Program-made: the position numbers and the translations under genes
Assembly (NCBI RefSeq): GCF_002338065.1
Contig: NZ_DDHJ01000025.1
Location: 635 to 64,634, forward strand
Source of the DNA: Pseudomonas sp. UBA1879
Lineage (GTDB): Bacteria > Pseudomonadota > Gammaproteobacteria > Pseudomonadales > Pseudomonadaceae
Direction of reading: 5' to 3'
DNA length: 64,000 bases
Part shown: positions 33,431 to 42,058 of the stretch, piece by piece
Layout of the letters: each line of letters starts with the position of its first letter
How positions within the stretch are numbered: position 1 is the stretch's first letter
Notes under the pieces: generated by a model
Database searches by the model: none
Told to the model about the DNA's origin: nothing
Seen by the model: the letters and a program-made list of their open reading frames with translations, nothing else

Positions 33431-34565
33431 TTTCGACCGCATCCTCTCCAGCGAAGACGTGATGCGCCGACGTGCCACGTTCCTGCAGAAAATCCACGTC
33501 GACGGTCCGCTGCTGATCCTGCTGCTGACACTGGCGGCCGGCAGCCTGTTCGTCCTGTATTCCGCCAGCGGCAAAAGCTGGGACCTGCTGATCAAGCAGG
33601 CCACGTCGTTCGGCATCGGGCTGGTGTCGATGTTCGTCATTGCGCAGTTGGAACCGCGTTTCATGGCGCGCTGGGTGCCGATTGCCTACGTGCTCGGGGT
33701 GTTGCTGCTGGTGGCGGTAGACGTGATGGGGCACAACGCCATGGGCGCGACCCGGTGGATCAACATCCCGGGGGTCATCCGTTTTCAGCCGTCGGAATTC
33801 ATGAAAATCATCATGCCGGCCACCATCGCCTGGTACCTGTCCAAACGCACGCTACCGCCGCATCTGAAGCACGTTGCAGTGAGTCTCGGACTGATCGGCC
33901 TGCCGTTCATCCTGATCGTGCGTCAGCCTGACCTTGGCACGTCGCTGCTGATTCTGGCGTCCGGCACCTTCGTACTGTTCATGGCCGGTCTGCGCTGGCG
34001 CTGGATCATCGGCGTGATCGCAGCGGCGGTCCCGGTGGCTGTGGCCATGTGGTTCTTCTTCATGCACGACTACCAGAAGCAGCGCATCCTCACGTTCCTC
34101 GACCCGGAAAGCGATCCCCTCGGCACTGGCTGGAACATCATTCAGTCCAAGGCCGCCATCGGCTCGGGCGGAGTGTTCGGCAAAGGCTGGCTGCTCGGTA
34201 CGCAGTCGCACCTCGACTTTCTGCCGGAAAGCCACACGGACTTCATCATCGCGGTCCTTGGCGAAGAGTTCGGGCTGGTGGGCATTTGCGCGCTGTTGTT
34301 GATTTATCTGCTGCTAATCGGTCGTGGGCTGGTGATCACCGCTCAGGCGCAAACGCTCTACGGCAAGCTGCTCGCAGGTAGCCTGACCATGACATTTTTT
34401 GTTTACGTTTTCGTCAACATCGGTATGGTCAGCGGTTTGCTGCCGGTGGTTGGGGTGCCGTTGCCCTTCATTAGCTACGGCGGAACTTCGCTGGTGACGC
34501 TGCTGTCAGCGTTTGGTGTTTTGATGTCGATCCATACCCACCGCAAATGGATCGCTCAGGTTTGA
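33420..34565 (+). CDS. rodA: Rod-shape peptidoglycan glycosyltransferase RodA
   Basis: 381-residue SEDS-family membrane enzyme with about ten hydrophobic segments that polymerises lipid II with PBP2. The loop RILTFLDPESDPLGTGWNI and the ending PFISYGGTSLVTLLSAFGVL are signature segments; PDLGTSLLILASG is also typical. The GTG start at 33420 lies inside the mrdA end, so translation is coupled. The last residues overlap the upstream part of the following mltB reading, which is resolved by choosing its start at 34583. Confidence 0.96.
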   Translation: MKSNFDRILSSEDVMRRRATFLQKIHVDGPLLILLLTLAAGSLFVLYSASGKSWDLLIKQATSFGIGLVSMFVIAQLEPRFMARWVPIAYVLGVLLLVAVDVMGHNAMGATRWINIPGVIRFQPSEFMKIIMPATIAWYLSKRTLPPHLKHVAVSLGLIGLPFILIVRQPDLGTSLLILASGTFVLFMAGLRWRWIIGVIAAAVPVAVAMWFFFMHDYQKQRILTFLDPESDPLGTGWNIIQSKAAIGSGGVFGKGWLLGTQSHLDFLPESHTDFIIAVLGEEFGLVGICALLLIYLLLIGRGLVITAQAQTLYGKLLAGSLTMTFFVYVFVNIGMVSGLLPVVGVPLPFISYGGTSLVTLLSAFGVLMSIHTHRKWIAQV

Positions 34566-34582
34566 TTAAGGTGAACAACTCA

Positions 34583-35593
34583 ATGCAAGTAGTGCGTGGC
34601 TGGGCTGCTCGATATGCGCCGCTGGTCGGTCTGATGGGCATCCTCGGGTCCGTGCAGGAGTCGTTTGGCGGTGATTATGAAGGCTCGCCCCAAGTGGCTC
34701 AGTTCGTCAGCGACATGACCCGGGATTACGGGTTTGCAGGCGAGCAGCTGATCGAGGTTTTTCGCAACGTCGAGCGCAAACAGTCCATTCTCGACGCCAT
34801 TTCACGCCCCGCCGAGCGAGTGAAACCCTGGAAAGATTACCGCCCTATGTTCCTCACCGATGCGCGCATCGCGCGGGGCGTGGATTTCTGGCGGCAGCAT
34901 GAAGCGACCCTCGCCCGTGCGGAGCAGGAGTACGGTGTGCCGGCGCAGGTGATCGTGGCGATCATCGGCGTCGAAACCTTTTTCGGACGCAATACCGGAA
35001 ATTATCGGGTGATCGATGCCTTATCGACGCTGGGTTTCGACTACCCGCCGCGCGCCGACTTCTTCCGCAAGGAGTTGCGTGAGTTCTTATTGCTGGCCCG
35101 GGAAGAACAGGTGGACCCGCTGACCTTGAAAGGCTCTTACGCCGGGGCGATGGGCCTGCCGCAGTTCATGCCGAGCAGCTTCCGTGCGTATGCGGTGGAT
35201 TTCGATGGCGATGGCCACATCAACATCTGGAACGATCCGGATGACGCAATTGGCAGTGTCGCCAGCTATTTCAAGCGTCATGGCTGGGTCGCGGGTGAGC
35301 CGGTGGTCAGCCTGGCGACCGTTCGCGGCGACCGTGCCGATGAAGGATTGAGTCCCGGCATCGAGCCAGTAAAGACCGTCGGGGAGTTGCGAGCCTTGGG
35401 GTGGGCGAGTCATGATGCGCTGCGCGATGATATGCCGGTCACGGCGTTTCGCCTGGAAGGCGACAAAGGCCCTGAATACTGGATGGGTTTGAAGAATTTT
35501 TACGCAATCACGCGTTACAACCGCAGCGTGATGTACGCGATGGCCGTGCATCAGCTGTCTGAACTGCTTGTTCAAGCTCGGGGCGTCAAGTAA
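34583..35593 (+). CDS. mltB: Lytic murein transglycosylase B
   Basis: 336-residue enzyme that cleaves glycan strands to 1,6-anhydro ends. The catalytic glutamate is in IIGVETFFGRNTG, and the lysozyme-like fold is shown by GSYAGAMGLPQFMPSSF and the calcium-binding-like DFDGDGHINIW. The N-terminus is hydrophobic, but no clear lipobox is seen, so periplasmic release and not lipid anchoring is possible (SltB1-like). ATG 34583 follows AAGGTG; a GTG at 34571 is an alternative. It belongs to the elongation cluster with mrdA, rodA, rlpA and dacC. Confidence 0.92.
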   Translation: MQVVRGWAARYAPLVGLMGILGSVQESFGGDYEGSPQVAQFVSDMTRDYGFAGEQLIEVFRNVERKQSILDAISRPAERVKPWKDYRPMFLTDARIARGVDFWRQHEATLARAEQEYGVPAQVIVAIIGVETFFGRNTGNYRVIDALSTLGFDYPPRADFFRKELREFLLLAREEQVDPLTLKGSYAGAMGLPQFMPSSFRAYAVDFDGDGHINIWNDPDDAIGSVASYFKRHGWVAGEPVVSLATVRGDRADEGLSPGIEPVKTVGELRALGWASHDALRDDMPVTAFRLEGDKGPEYWMGLKNFYAITRYNRSVMYAMAVHQLSELLVQARGVK

Positions 35594-36633
35594 TGCGGTC
35601 ATTGCCGATCAAACAACCATTGAAGCTGATGGCCTTCACGGCGCTGACCTTGCTCGTCGCCAGTTGCTCCAGCACTCACAGCAGTCGACCGACGCAGCAG
35701 GGCAACATCATCCGTGCGCAACCGGGGCTGGACATCAACCGCGCGCACAAAGACGGTGCGCCGTGGTGGGACGTCGACGTGTCGCGCATCCCCGATGCCG
35801 TACCGACGCTGCACACCGGCCCTTATAAAGCCAACCCTTACACCGTACTGGGCAAGACCTACTTTCCGCTGAGCGACTCTGCAAGCTACAACCAGACCGG
35901 CACGGCCTCGTGGTACGGCACCAAATTCCATGGCCAGAACACGGCCAACGGCGAAGTGTACGACCTGTACGGTATGAGCGCGGCGCACAAGACGCTGCCG
36001 CTGCCCAGCTATGTTCGCGTGACCAATCTGGACAACAACCGCACGGTGATCCTGCGGGTCAACGACCGTGGGCCGTTCTATTCCGACCGGATCATCGACT
36101 TGTCCTACGCTGCCGCGAAGAAGCTCGGTTATGCCGAAATCGGTACAGCGCGGGTGAAAGTCGAGGGCATCGACCCGGCTCAGTACTGGGCGCAGCGCGG
36201 CAAACCGGCCCCATTGATGCTCGATCAACCGCAAGTGGCAATCAGTGGCCCCACTGCCAGACCGCAACCTGCAGCGCCGGTGATCACGGCGTCGGCAGGC
36301 ACCATCGAGCAATGGACGCCGCCACCGCAACAGCACGCCGCACCGGTATCGCCCGTTCCGATCGACGCAAAAAAAAACGCTTCCGGACAAGTGTCTGGGC
36401 TGTTTCTCCAGGTGGGAGCCTTCGCCAACCCGGACGCTGCGGAACTCCTGAGGTCGAAACTGAGCGGGATGGTTCGGGCCCCGGTTTTCGTCAGCTCGAT
36501 AGCGCGCAATCAACAGACGCTCTATCGCGTGCGGATGGGGCCGGTCGGCACGCCGGGTGAAGCCCAGCAACTGCAGAACAGCGTACGGTCGGCCAACCTG
36601 GGTTCGCCGAGCGTCGTGACGTCGGATCAATGA
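35593..36633 (+). CDS. rlpA: RlpA septal-ring lytic transglycosylase lipoprotein
   Basis: 346-residue predicted lipoprotein; the lipobox LLVASC ends at about residue 25. A double-psi beta-barrel (RlpA) domain lies around residues 95-200, with GTASWYGTKFHGQNTANGE, the catalytic-looking glutamate in this stretch, and RVNDRGPFYSDRIIDLS. A proline/alanine-rich linker leads to a C-terminal SPOR domain (about 270-345, LFLQVGAFANPDAAELL) that binds denuded glycan at division sites. Pseudomonas RlpA cleaves such naked glycan. Start and mltB stop overlap by one base (TAATG). Confidence 0.94.
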   Translation: MRSLPIKQPLKLMAFTALTLLVASCSSTHSSRPTQQGNIIRAQPGLDINRAHKDGAPWWDVDVSRIPDAVPTLHTGPYKANPYTVLGKTYFPLSDSASYNQTGTASWYGTKFHGQNTANGEVYDLYGMSAAHKTLPLPSYVRVTNLDNNRTVILRVNDRGPFYSDRIIDLSYAAAKKLGYAEIGTARVKVEGIDPAQYWAQRGKPAPLMLDQPQVAISGPTARPQPAAPVITASAGTIEQWTPPPQQHAAPVSPVPIDAKKNASGQVSGLFLQVGAFANPDAAELLRSKLSGMVRAPVFVSSIARNQQTLYRVRMGPVGTPGEAQQLQNSVRSANLGSPSVVTSDQ

Positions 36634-36827
36634 AACGAGCGATGATTCGAACCTTGGCAACGAGGCCGGATCGAAGTGGCCTGGCAGACGACCGGCCACC
36701 AGAGCGAGCGTTGTCAGCAGCTTTTCACGGGGGCATCTGTAGAATGTCACCCCGTTCGCCAGGGTAGCCTGGCATTACCGCTTTGCCCGCGAGGGCATGT
36801 TTGCCCATTAGCAATTTCGAGAGACGG

Positions 36828-37988
36828 ATGAACATCACCACCTTTGCAAAACGCCTTTGCCTTTTAATCCCGCTTTTCACCGCGCCTGCCGTGTTGGCTG
36901 CGGAGCAGATGACGCCATCGGCACCGCAGCTGGCTGCCAAGGCGTATGTGCTGATGGACGCCAACAGCGGTAACGTGCTGGTCGAAAACAATGGCGATCA
37001 GAAACTGCCTCCGGCAAGCCTGACCAAGCTGATGACCGCTTACATCGCGACGCTGGAAATTCGTCGTGGTCAGATCGGTGAAAACGATCCGGTGACGGTC
37101 AGCGAAAATGCCTGGCGTACTGGCGGTTCGCGGATGTTCATCAAAGTCGGCAGCCAGGTGACGGTGAGCGATCTGTTGCATGGCATCATCATTCAATCCG
37201 GTAACGACGCCAGTGTCGCCCTGTCCGAGCACATCGCCGGCAGCGAAGATGCGTTCGCCGACATGATGAACAAGACTGCGGGTGATCTGGGGATGGTGAA
37301 CAGCCACTTCATGAACCCGACGGGCCTGCCAAACCCTGATCACTACGCCACCGCCCATGACATGGCGCTGCTGGCCCGCGCGATCATCCACGAAGACCCG
37401 GCTCACTACGCGATCTACTCGCAGAAAGAGTTCTTCTGGAACGGCATCAAACAGCCAAACCGTAACCTGCTGCTGTGGCGTGACAAGACCGTCGACGGTC
37501 TGAAAACCGGTCACACCGAAGAAGCGGGCTATTGCATGGTCTCCTCGGCTGTGCGCGACGGCATGCGTCTGATCGCCGTGGTTTTCGGTACCAACAGTGA
37601 ACAGGCTCGTGCGGCTGAAACCCAGAAGCTGCTGACTTACGGTTTCCGTTTCTTCGAAACCCAGACCTTCTACCAGAAAGGCACCGAACTGGCTCAAGCG
37701 CCGGTCTGGAAAGGCACCGAACGTCAGATCAAGGCCGGTCTGGCTGACGATCTGTCCATGACCATGCCAAAAGGCGAGATGAAAAAGCTCACCGCCAGCA
37801 TGAGCATCAACCCGAAACTGGTCGCGCCTATCGCCAAAGGCGACGTGATTGGTCAGGTTGAGGTGAAGCTGGACGACAAGGTCGTTCGCACCGCTAATCT
37901 CATCGCCATGGACTCCGTTGAGGAAGGTGGTATCTTCCGCCGCCTGTGGGACAGCATTCGCATGTTCTTCTACAGTCTGTTCAACTGA
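36828..37988 (+). CDS. dacC: D-alanyl-D-alanine carboxypeptidase (PBP5/6 type)
   Basis: 386-residue low-molecular-weight penicillin-binding protein that removes the terminal D-Ala from stem peptides. A signal peptide ends around VLAAEQ. The motifs are SLTK (PPASLTKLM), SGN (IQSGNDASV) and KTG (DGLKTGHTEEAG). A C-terminal beta domain precedes the amphipathic anchor GIFRRLWDSIRMFFYSLFN that attaches it to the outer face of the inner membrane. A GAGAGACGG site stands before ATG 36828. It is separated from rlpA by nearly 200 bp, so it may have its own promoter. Confidence 0.96.
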   Translation: MNITTFAKRLCLLIPLFTAPAVLAAEQMTPSAPQLAAKAYVLMDANSGNVLVENNGDQKLPPASLTKLMTAYIATLEIRRGQIGENDPVTVSENAWRTGGSRMFIKVGSQVTVSDLLHGIIIQSGNDASVALSEHIAGSEDAFADMMNKTAGDLGMVNSHFMNPTGLPNPDHYATAHDMALLARAIIHEDPAHYAIYSQKEFFWNGIKQPNRNLLLWRDKTVDGLKTGHTEEAGYCMVSSAVRDGMRLIAVVFGTNSEQARAAETQKLLTYGFRFFETQTFYQKGTELAQAPVWKGTERQIKAGLADDLSMTMPKGEMKKLTASMSINPKLVAPIAKGDVIGQVEVKLDDKVVRTANLIAMDSVEEGGIFRRLWDSIRMFFYSLFN

Positions 37989-38024
37989 TCGCGGGTTTAT
38001 CACCGACCGACCGTTGACCCTATG

Positions 38025-38049
38025 CCCCTGCCGCTGATCGCGGTGGGGG
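38025..38049 (+). terminator. Hairpin between dacC and ybeD
   Basis: CCCC-TG-CCGC pairs with GCGG-T-GGGG around a short loop, about 40 bp after dacC. It lacks a strong T run. Confidence 0.3.
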
Positions 38050-38085
38050 ACTGTCCGTTTTCCGGCTTACGAGGCCGTTACTGCC

Positions 38086-38361
38086 ATGACAGATTCCGAC
38101 GTTAAAGCGCCAAAGATCGAATTCCCCTGCCAGGACTACCCGATCAAAGTGATCGGCGATACCGGCGTGGGCTTCAAAGACGAAGTGATCGCGATCGTCA
38201 CCAAACACGCGACCATCAACGACGAAAAAGTCGCCGAGCGGCAGAGCAGCAACGGCAAATACACCACGTTGCAGCTGCACATTGTCGCCACCGGGCAGGA
38301 TCAGCTCTATGACATCAACAGCGAGCTGCGTGCCACGGGCAAAGTGCACATGGTGCTGTGA
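38086..38361 (+). CDS. ybeD: YbeD/DUF493 family protein
   Basis: 91-residue ACT-like-fold protein of the YbeD (DUF493) family. The motif EFPCQDYPIKVIGD opens the domain and the end is INSELRATGKVHMVL. Its function is not established; it sits immediately before lipB in many Gammaproteobacteria and is sometimes proposed to regulate lipoylation. Its TGA overlaps the lipB ATG. Confidence 0.9.
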   Translation: MTDSDVKAPKIEFPCQDYPIKVIGDTGVGFKDEVIAIVTKHATINDEKVAERQSSNGKYTTLQLHIVATGQDQLYDINSELRATGKVHMVL

Positions 38362-39008
38362 TGGGGGAGCGTCTGGGCTTCCGCGATCTCGGATTGATCG
38401 ACTACGAGCCCACCTGGCAAGCCATGCAGCGCTTTACCGACAGCCGCACTGGCGAGACGCCCGATGAAGTGTGGCTGGTGCAGCACCCCCCGGTTTTCAC
38501 CCAAGGACAGTCTGGAAAACCCGAGCATCTGCTACTTCCGGGCGATATTCCGGTGGTACAGGTCGATCGCGGTGGCCAAGTGACTTATCATGGGCCCGGT
38601 CAACTGGTGGCGTATCTGCTGCTGGATGTGCGTCGCCTTGGGTTCGGCGTGCGCGAACTGGTCACCCGGATCGAACATAGCCTGATCGACCTGCTGGCCA
38701 GTTATGGCGTCATGGCAGCGGCCAAACCCGAAGCGCCGGGGGTTTACGTCGACGGGGCGAAGATCGCTTCTCTGGGTCTTCGTATCCGAAACGGCCGTTC
38801 CTTCCATGGCCTGGCGCTGAACGTCGACATGGATCTGGACCCGTTTAAACGGATTAATCCCTGCGGGTATGCGGGGCTGGCCATGACCCAGCTGCGCGAA
38901 CAGGCAGGCCCGATTGAATTTGCCGAGGTTAGTGCCCGGCTGCGTGCGCAGCTCGTCAAACACCTCGACTACGCTGAGCAGACGACCCTAATGGGCGGAA
39001 TCGATTGA
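38361..39008 (+). CDS. lipB: Octanoyl-[acyl-carrier-protein]:protein octanoyltransferase
   Basis: 215-residue transferase that moves octanoate from acyl carrier protein to lipoate-dependent enzymes. The substrate-binding stretch QVDRGGQVTYHGPGQLV, the catalytic lysine in GAKIASLGLRI and the cysteine in NPCGYAGLAMTQL are present. ATG 38361 overlaps the ybeD stop (TGATG). The gene ends one base before the lipA start, so lipoylation enzymes are made together. Confidence 0.96.
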   Translation: MGERLGFRDLGLIDYEPTWQAMQRFTDSRTGETPDEVWLVQHPPVFTQGQSGKPEHLLLPGDIPVVQVDRGGQVTYHGPGQLVAYLLLDVRRLGFGVRELVTRIEHSLIDLLASYGVMAAAKPEAPGVYVDGAKIASLGLRIRNGRSFHGLALNVDMDLDPFKRINPCGYAGLAMTQLREQAGPIEFAEVSARLRAQLVKHLDYAEQTTLMGGID

Positions 39009-39009
39009 T

Positions 39010-40050
39010 ATGACTACTGCGCATGAGACGGCCGATGCCGTGCAAACCCTGATCCCGACAGTGAACGTGGTGACGCCCGAGCGCGCGGCACGTCCGAAAG
39101 TAGAAGCTGGCGTAAAGCTGCGCGGCGCGGAAAAAGTGGCGCGCATTCCGGTGAAGATCATTCCCACGGTTGAACTGCCGAAGAAACCGGACTGGATTCG
39201 CGTCCGCATCCCGGTGTCGCCAGAGGTCGACCGGATCAAGGCCCTGCTGCGCAAGCACAAGCTGCACAGCGTGTGCGAAGAGGCCTCTTGCCCGAACCTG
39301 GGCGAATGCTTCTCCGGCGGCACCGCGACGTTCATGATCATGGGCGACATCTGCACCCGTCGTTGTCCGTTCTGCGACGTCGGCCATGGCCGTCCCAAGG
39401 CGCTGGACGTGGACGAGCCGAAAAACCTGGCGGTGGCCATCGCTGACCTGAAACTCAAGTACGTTGTGATCACTTCGGTGGACCGTGACGACCTGCGCGA
39501 CGGCGGCGCTCAGCACTTTGCCGACTGCATCCGCGAAATCCGTGAACTGTCGCCAAACGTACAGCTGGAAACCCTGGTTCCGGATTACCGTGGCCGCATG
39601 GACATTGCGCTGGAAATCACCGCCGCGACTCCACCGGACGTGTTCAACCACAACCTGGAAACCGTGCCGCGTCTGTACAAGGCCGCGCGTCCGGGCTCGG
39701 ATTACCAGTGGTCGTTGACCCTGCTCAAGCGCTTCAAGGAAATGGTCCCTCACGTACCGACCAAATCCGGCCTGATGCTGGGCCTGGGCGAAACCGACGA
39801 CGAAGTGATCGAAGTGATGCAGCGCATGCGTGAGCACAACATCGACATGCTGACCTTGGGCCAATACCTGCAACCTTCCCGCAATCACTTGCCGGTTCAG
39901 CGTTTCGTGCACCCGGACACCTTCGCCTGGTTCGCCGAAGAAGGTTACAAGATGGGCTTCAAGAACGTGGCTTCGGGGCCGCTGGTGCGCTCTTCCTACC
40001 ACGCTGACGAACAAGCCAAGCTGACCAAGTCTTTGCTGACGGCGGGCTGA
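39010..40050 (+). CDS. lipA: Lipoyl synthase
   Basis: 346-residue radical SAM enzyme that inserts sulfur atoms into protein-bound octanoyl groups. It has the radical cluster CTRRCPFC (CxxxCxxC) and the auxiliary-cluster cysteines in CEEASCPNLGECF. The late serine motif (RSSYHADEQ), which ligates the auxiliary cluster, is present. The N-terminal 50 residues are variable. A strong terminator follows at 40081-40111, closing the rightward run. Confidence 0.97.
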   Translation: MTTAHETADAVQTLIPTVNVVTPERAARPKVEAGVKLRGAEKVARIPVKIIPTVELPKKPDWIRVRIPVSPEVDRIKALLRKHKLHSVCEEASCPNLGECFSGGTATFMIMGDICTRRCPFCDVGHGRPKALDVDEPKNLAVAIADLKLKYVVITSVDRDDLRDGGAQHFADCIREIRELSPNVQLETLVPDYRGRMDIALEITAATPPDVFNHNLETVPRLYKAARPGSDYQWSLTLLKRFKEMVPHVPTKSGLMLGLGETDDEVIEVMQRMREHNIDMLTLGQYLQPSRNHLPVQRFVHPDTFAWFAEEGYKMGFKNVASGPLVRSSYHADEQAKLTKSLLTAG

Positions 40051-40080
40051 TTCTTCACGGACTGCGCGCAAAACCAAAAA

Positions 40081-40111
40081 GGGCCGGATAGCGATATCCG
40101 GCCCTTTTTTT
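40081..40111 (+). terminator. Strong rho-independent terminator after lipA
   Basis: GGGCCGGATA-GCGA-TATCCGGCCC, a perfect 10-bp stem with a tetraloop, followed by seven T. The A-run before the stem gives some bidirectional potential. Confidence 0.95.
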
Positions 40112-40141
40112 GAAATGCTATTAATTATCGGTCTCAAATCC

Positions 40142-40245
40142 CGTGGGAGCCGGCTTGGTGCGGGCGGCGTTCCGACGAAGGCGTTGTGTCAGTCAACTGC
40201 TTCATAGCTGATGCACCGCATTCGCCAGCAAGCCGGCTCCCACAG
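40142..40245. repeat. REP pair, family B
   Basis: CGTGGGAGCCGGCTTGGTGC and CAGCAAGCCGGCTCCCACAG, about 65 bases apart, between the lipA terminator and the convergent transglycosylase gene. Confidence 0.83.
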
Positions 40246-40267
40246 AGAAGTGTGTGAGCCGGAGGGA

Positions 40268-41602
40268 CTACGGTTTACGCAAACTCTCCAACAACTCCTG
40301 CGTCGGATACCCGTCCGCTGGCCAGCCGAACGATTGTTGGGCGCTGCGGATGGCTTTGCGCGTATTCGCGCCGATGATGCCGTCGGGTGCACCGGCGTCG
40401 TATTGGCGAGCGGAGAGCAGGGTTTGCAGTTCGATACGCTCGGTTCGGCTCAACGGACGATCGCCCCGTGGCCATTGGCCGAGTACATAACCGCCGCCTG
40501 TGAACCGCTCGGACAACAGCCCGATGCCCAGCGCATAAGACGACGAATTGTTGTACTTGAGGATGGCGCGGAAGTTGTCCATCACCAGAAACGCGGGGCC
40601 TTTGTAACCAGCGGGCAGCAACAGCGCCGCCTGCTGTTGCAACAGGTTGGCGGGAAGGGCAGACCCATTGGGCAGGGTCAGGCCCAGCTGCTGCCACTCT
40701 GCAATGGTTTTGCGCGTGGAGGCATCCGCCATGGCGTAATCAAAACCTTGGCGCAACTGCACCTCGAAGCCCCAAGGCTGACCTTTCTGCCAACCCGAGC
40801 TTTGCAGGTAATGGGCCGTCGAAGCCAGTGCATCGGCAGGCGAATTCCAGATGTCGCGCCGGCCATCCCCGTCGAAGTCCACGGCGTGGGTGTTGTAGGT
40901 CGTGGGAATGAACTGCGTTTGCCCCATGGCCCCGGCCCAGGAACCCAGCATATTTGGCGCATCGATGTCGCCGTGCTGAATGATCTGCAGCGCGGCGATC
41001 AACTGATCCTGCGCGAACTGTGGACGGCGGCCTTCGTAGGCCAGCGTGGCCAGCGAGCGGATTACCAACTGCGTCCCCTGGAACTGGCCGAAGCTGCTCT
41101 CCATGCCCCAGACGGCGATCAACGCCTGGCGATCCACGCCGTAACGTTGCTCGATCTGGGACAGCACGTCGGCGTACTGCGTGAGCAAGGCCTGACCCTT
41201 ACGCACGCGCACCGCCGACATCGCGCCGTCGAGGTATTCCCAGACCGGGCGAGTGAATTCAGGTTGGCTGCGATCGGCCTTCACCACGCTCATGTCCGGC
41301 GTTACGCCTGCGAACGCACGGTCGAAGACATCAGGGCGAATGCCTGCGCTCAAGGCCTGTGCGCGGAACGTTGTCTGCCATTCGGCGAACGTCACGGCGG
41401 GCTGGATTTCGAAATTGGCGTCGTCGGGCTCGGCCACTGCGGTAGACGGCGTGGGCGCGGCTTTGGCGACATTCAGAGGGGCGGCTTGAAGCGGAGTGGC
41501 GACGGCGGCGGTGGGTTGTTCCGCACAGGCGACCAGCCCGAAGAGGCTGGAGGCGGCGATCAATTGGCGGACATGCCAACGACGGGGAAAGCTAAAGGGC
41601 AT
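40268..41602 (-). CDS. Lytic murein transglycosylase with peptidoglycan-binding domain
   Basis: 444-residue predicted lipoprotein (lipobox GLVAC near residue 26). An MltB-type lytic transglycosylase domain spans about 65-360, with the catalytic glutamate in VWGMESSFGQFQG and SWAGAMGQTQFIPTTY. A peptidoglycan-binding domain 1 lies near the C-terminus (IELQTLLSARQYDAGAPDGIIGANTRKAI). This resembles the Pseudomonas SltB2/SltB3 type rather than the mltB at 34583, which lacks the binding domain. A GTG 12 bp upstream is an alternative start. Confidence 0.9.
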   Translation of the reverse strand: MPFSFPRRWHVRQLIAASSLFGLVACAEQPTAAVATPLQAAPLNVAKAAPTPSTAVAEPDDANFEIQPAVTFAEWQTTFRAQALSAGIRPDVFDRAFAGVTPDMSVVKADRSQPEFTRPVWEYLDGAMSAVRVRKGQALLTQYADVLSQIEQRYGVDRQALIAVWGMESSFGQFQGTQLVIRSLATLAYEGRRPQFAQDQLIAALQIIQHGDIDAPNMLGSWAGAMGQTQFIPTTYNTHAVDFDGDGRRDIWNSPADALASTAHYLQSSGWQKGQPWGFEVQLRQGFDYAMADASTRKTIAEWQQLGLTLPNGSALPANLLQQQAALLLPAGYKGPAFLVMDNFRAILKYNNSSSYALGIGLLSERFTGGGYVLGQWPRGDRPLSRTERIELQTLLSARQYDAGAPDGIIGANTRKAIRSAQQSFGWPADGYPTQELLESLRKP

Positions 41603-41688
41603 TCTGGGGTCCACAGGGATAAACCGTAAGGTGCAGACCTTACCATGTCGGCCCTGTCGGCGGGGCGCCAGTCAGTACCTGAAATGTT

Positions 41689-41847
41689 TCAAGCCGCCAT
41701 AACGGAAGAAGCCTCCCAATCTCTCGACTGGAAGGCTTCGCGGCGGTAGCTGCCTTTGCCCTTGGTGGGTTGTTCCTGACGGCTGCGGAACAGAGGCTGG
41801 GCGATGATGGACTTGGCCTTGTTCGGCCGCTTTTTGGCTTTGCTCAT
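41689..41847 (-). CDS. arfA: Alternative ribosome-rescue factor ArfA
   Basis: 52-residue basic protein, below the usual gene-calling size. The block QPLFRSRQEQPTKGKGSYRR matches the conserved core of E. coli ArfA (PLFRQR...KGKGSY), and DWEAS follows as in E. coli. ArfA brings release factor 2 to ribosomes stalled on broken messages when tmRNA is lacking. The coding strand contains a strong hairpin at 41708-41739 just after the conserved core. In E. coli a hairpin at this place is cleaved, making arfA mRNA itself stop-less and controlled by tmRNA. The start has a GAGAGC-type site about 8 bp upstream. Confidence 0.82.
   Translation of the reverse strand: MSKAKKRPNKAKSIIAQPLFRSRQEQPTKGKGSYRREAFQSRDWEASSVMAA
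41708..41739 (-). promoter_or_regulatory. Hairpin inside arfA, probable nonstop-mRNA switch
   Basis: On the coding strand GAAGCCTTCCA pairs with TGGGAGGCTTC (11 bp, one G-U) around a 10-base loop. It ends only six codons before the stop, so cleavage or termination within it would give a message without a stop codon. Confidence 0.7.
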
Positions 41848-41946
41848 GGCGATGCTCTCTTGAGGTGATGGGTGAAGCGGCGGGAATGATGCGGCTGAAT
41901 GGAGCGGTGGTCTAATTGATCTGTGCTATCGCGGCCGATCATGTCC

Positions 41947-42035
41947 CGGTAGGCGTGAGCTTGCTCGCGATCCATTTATCCAGACAATACCGCGGGCCAG
42001 GATATATCTCATCGCGAGCAAGCTCACACCCACAG
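41947..42035. repeat. REP pair, family A
   Basis: CGGTAGGCGTGAGCTTGCTC at the left and GAGCAAGCTCACACCCACAG at the right, between arfA and holA. Confidence 0.82.
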
Positions 42036-42058
42036 TTCGTTCGTGCTGGCCTTTGAGA

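Noticed and set aside
31331..33664. 777-codon minus-strand frame opposite mrdA
   Set aside because: Antisense shadow of a strongly conserved PBP2 gene.
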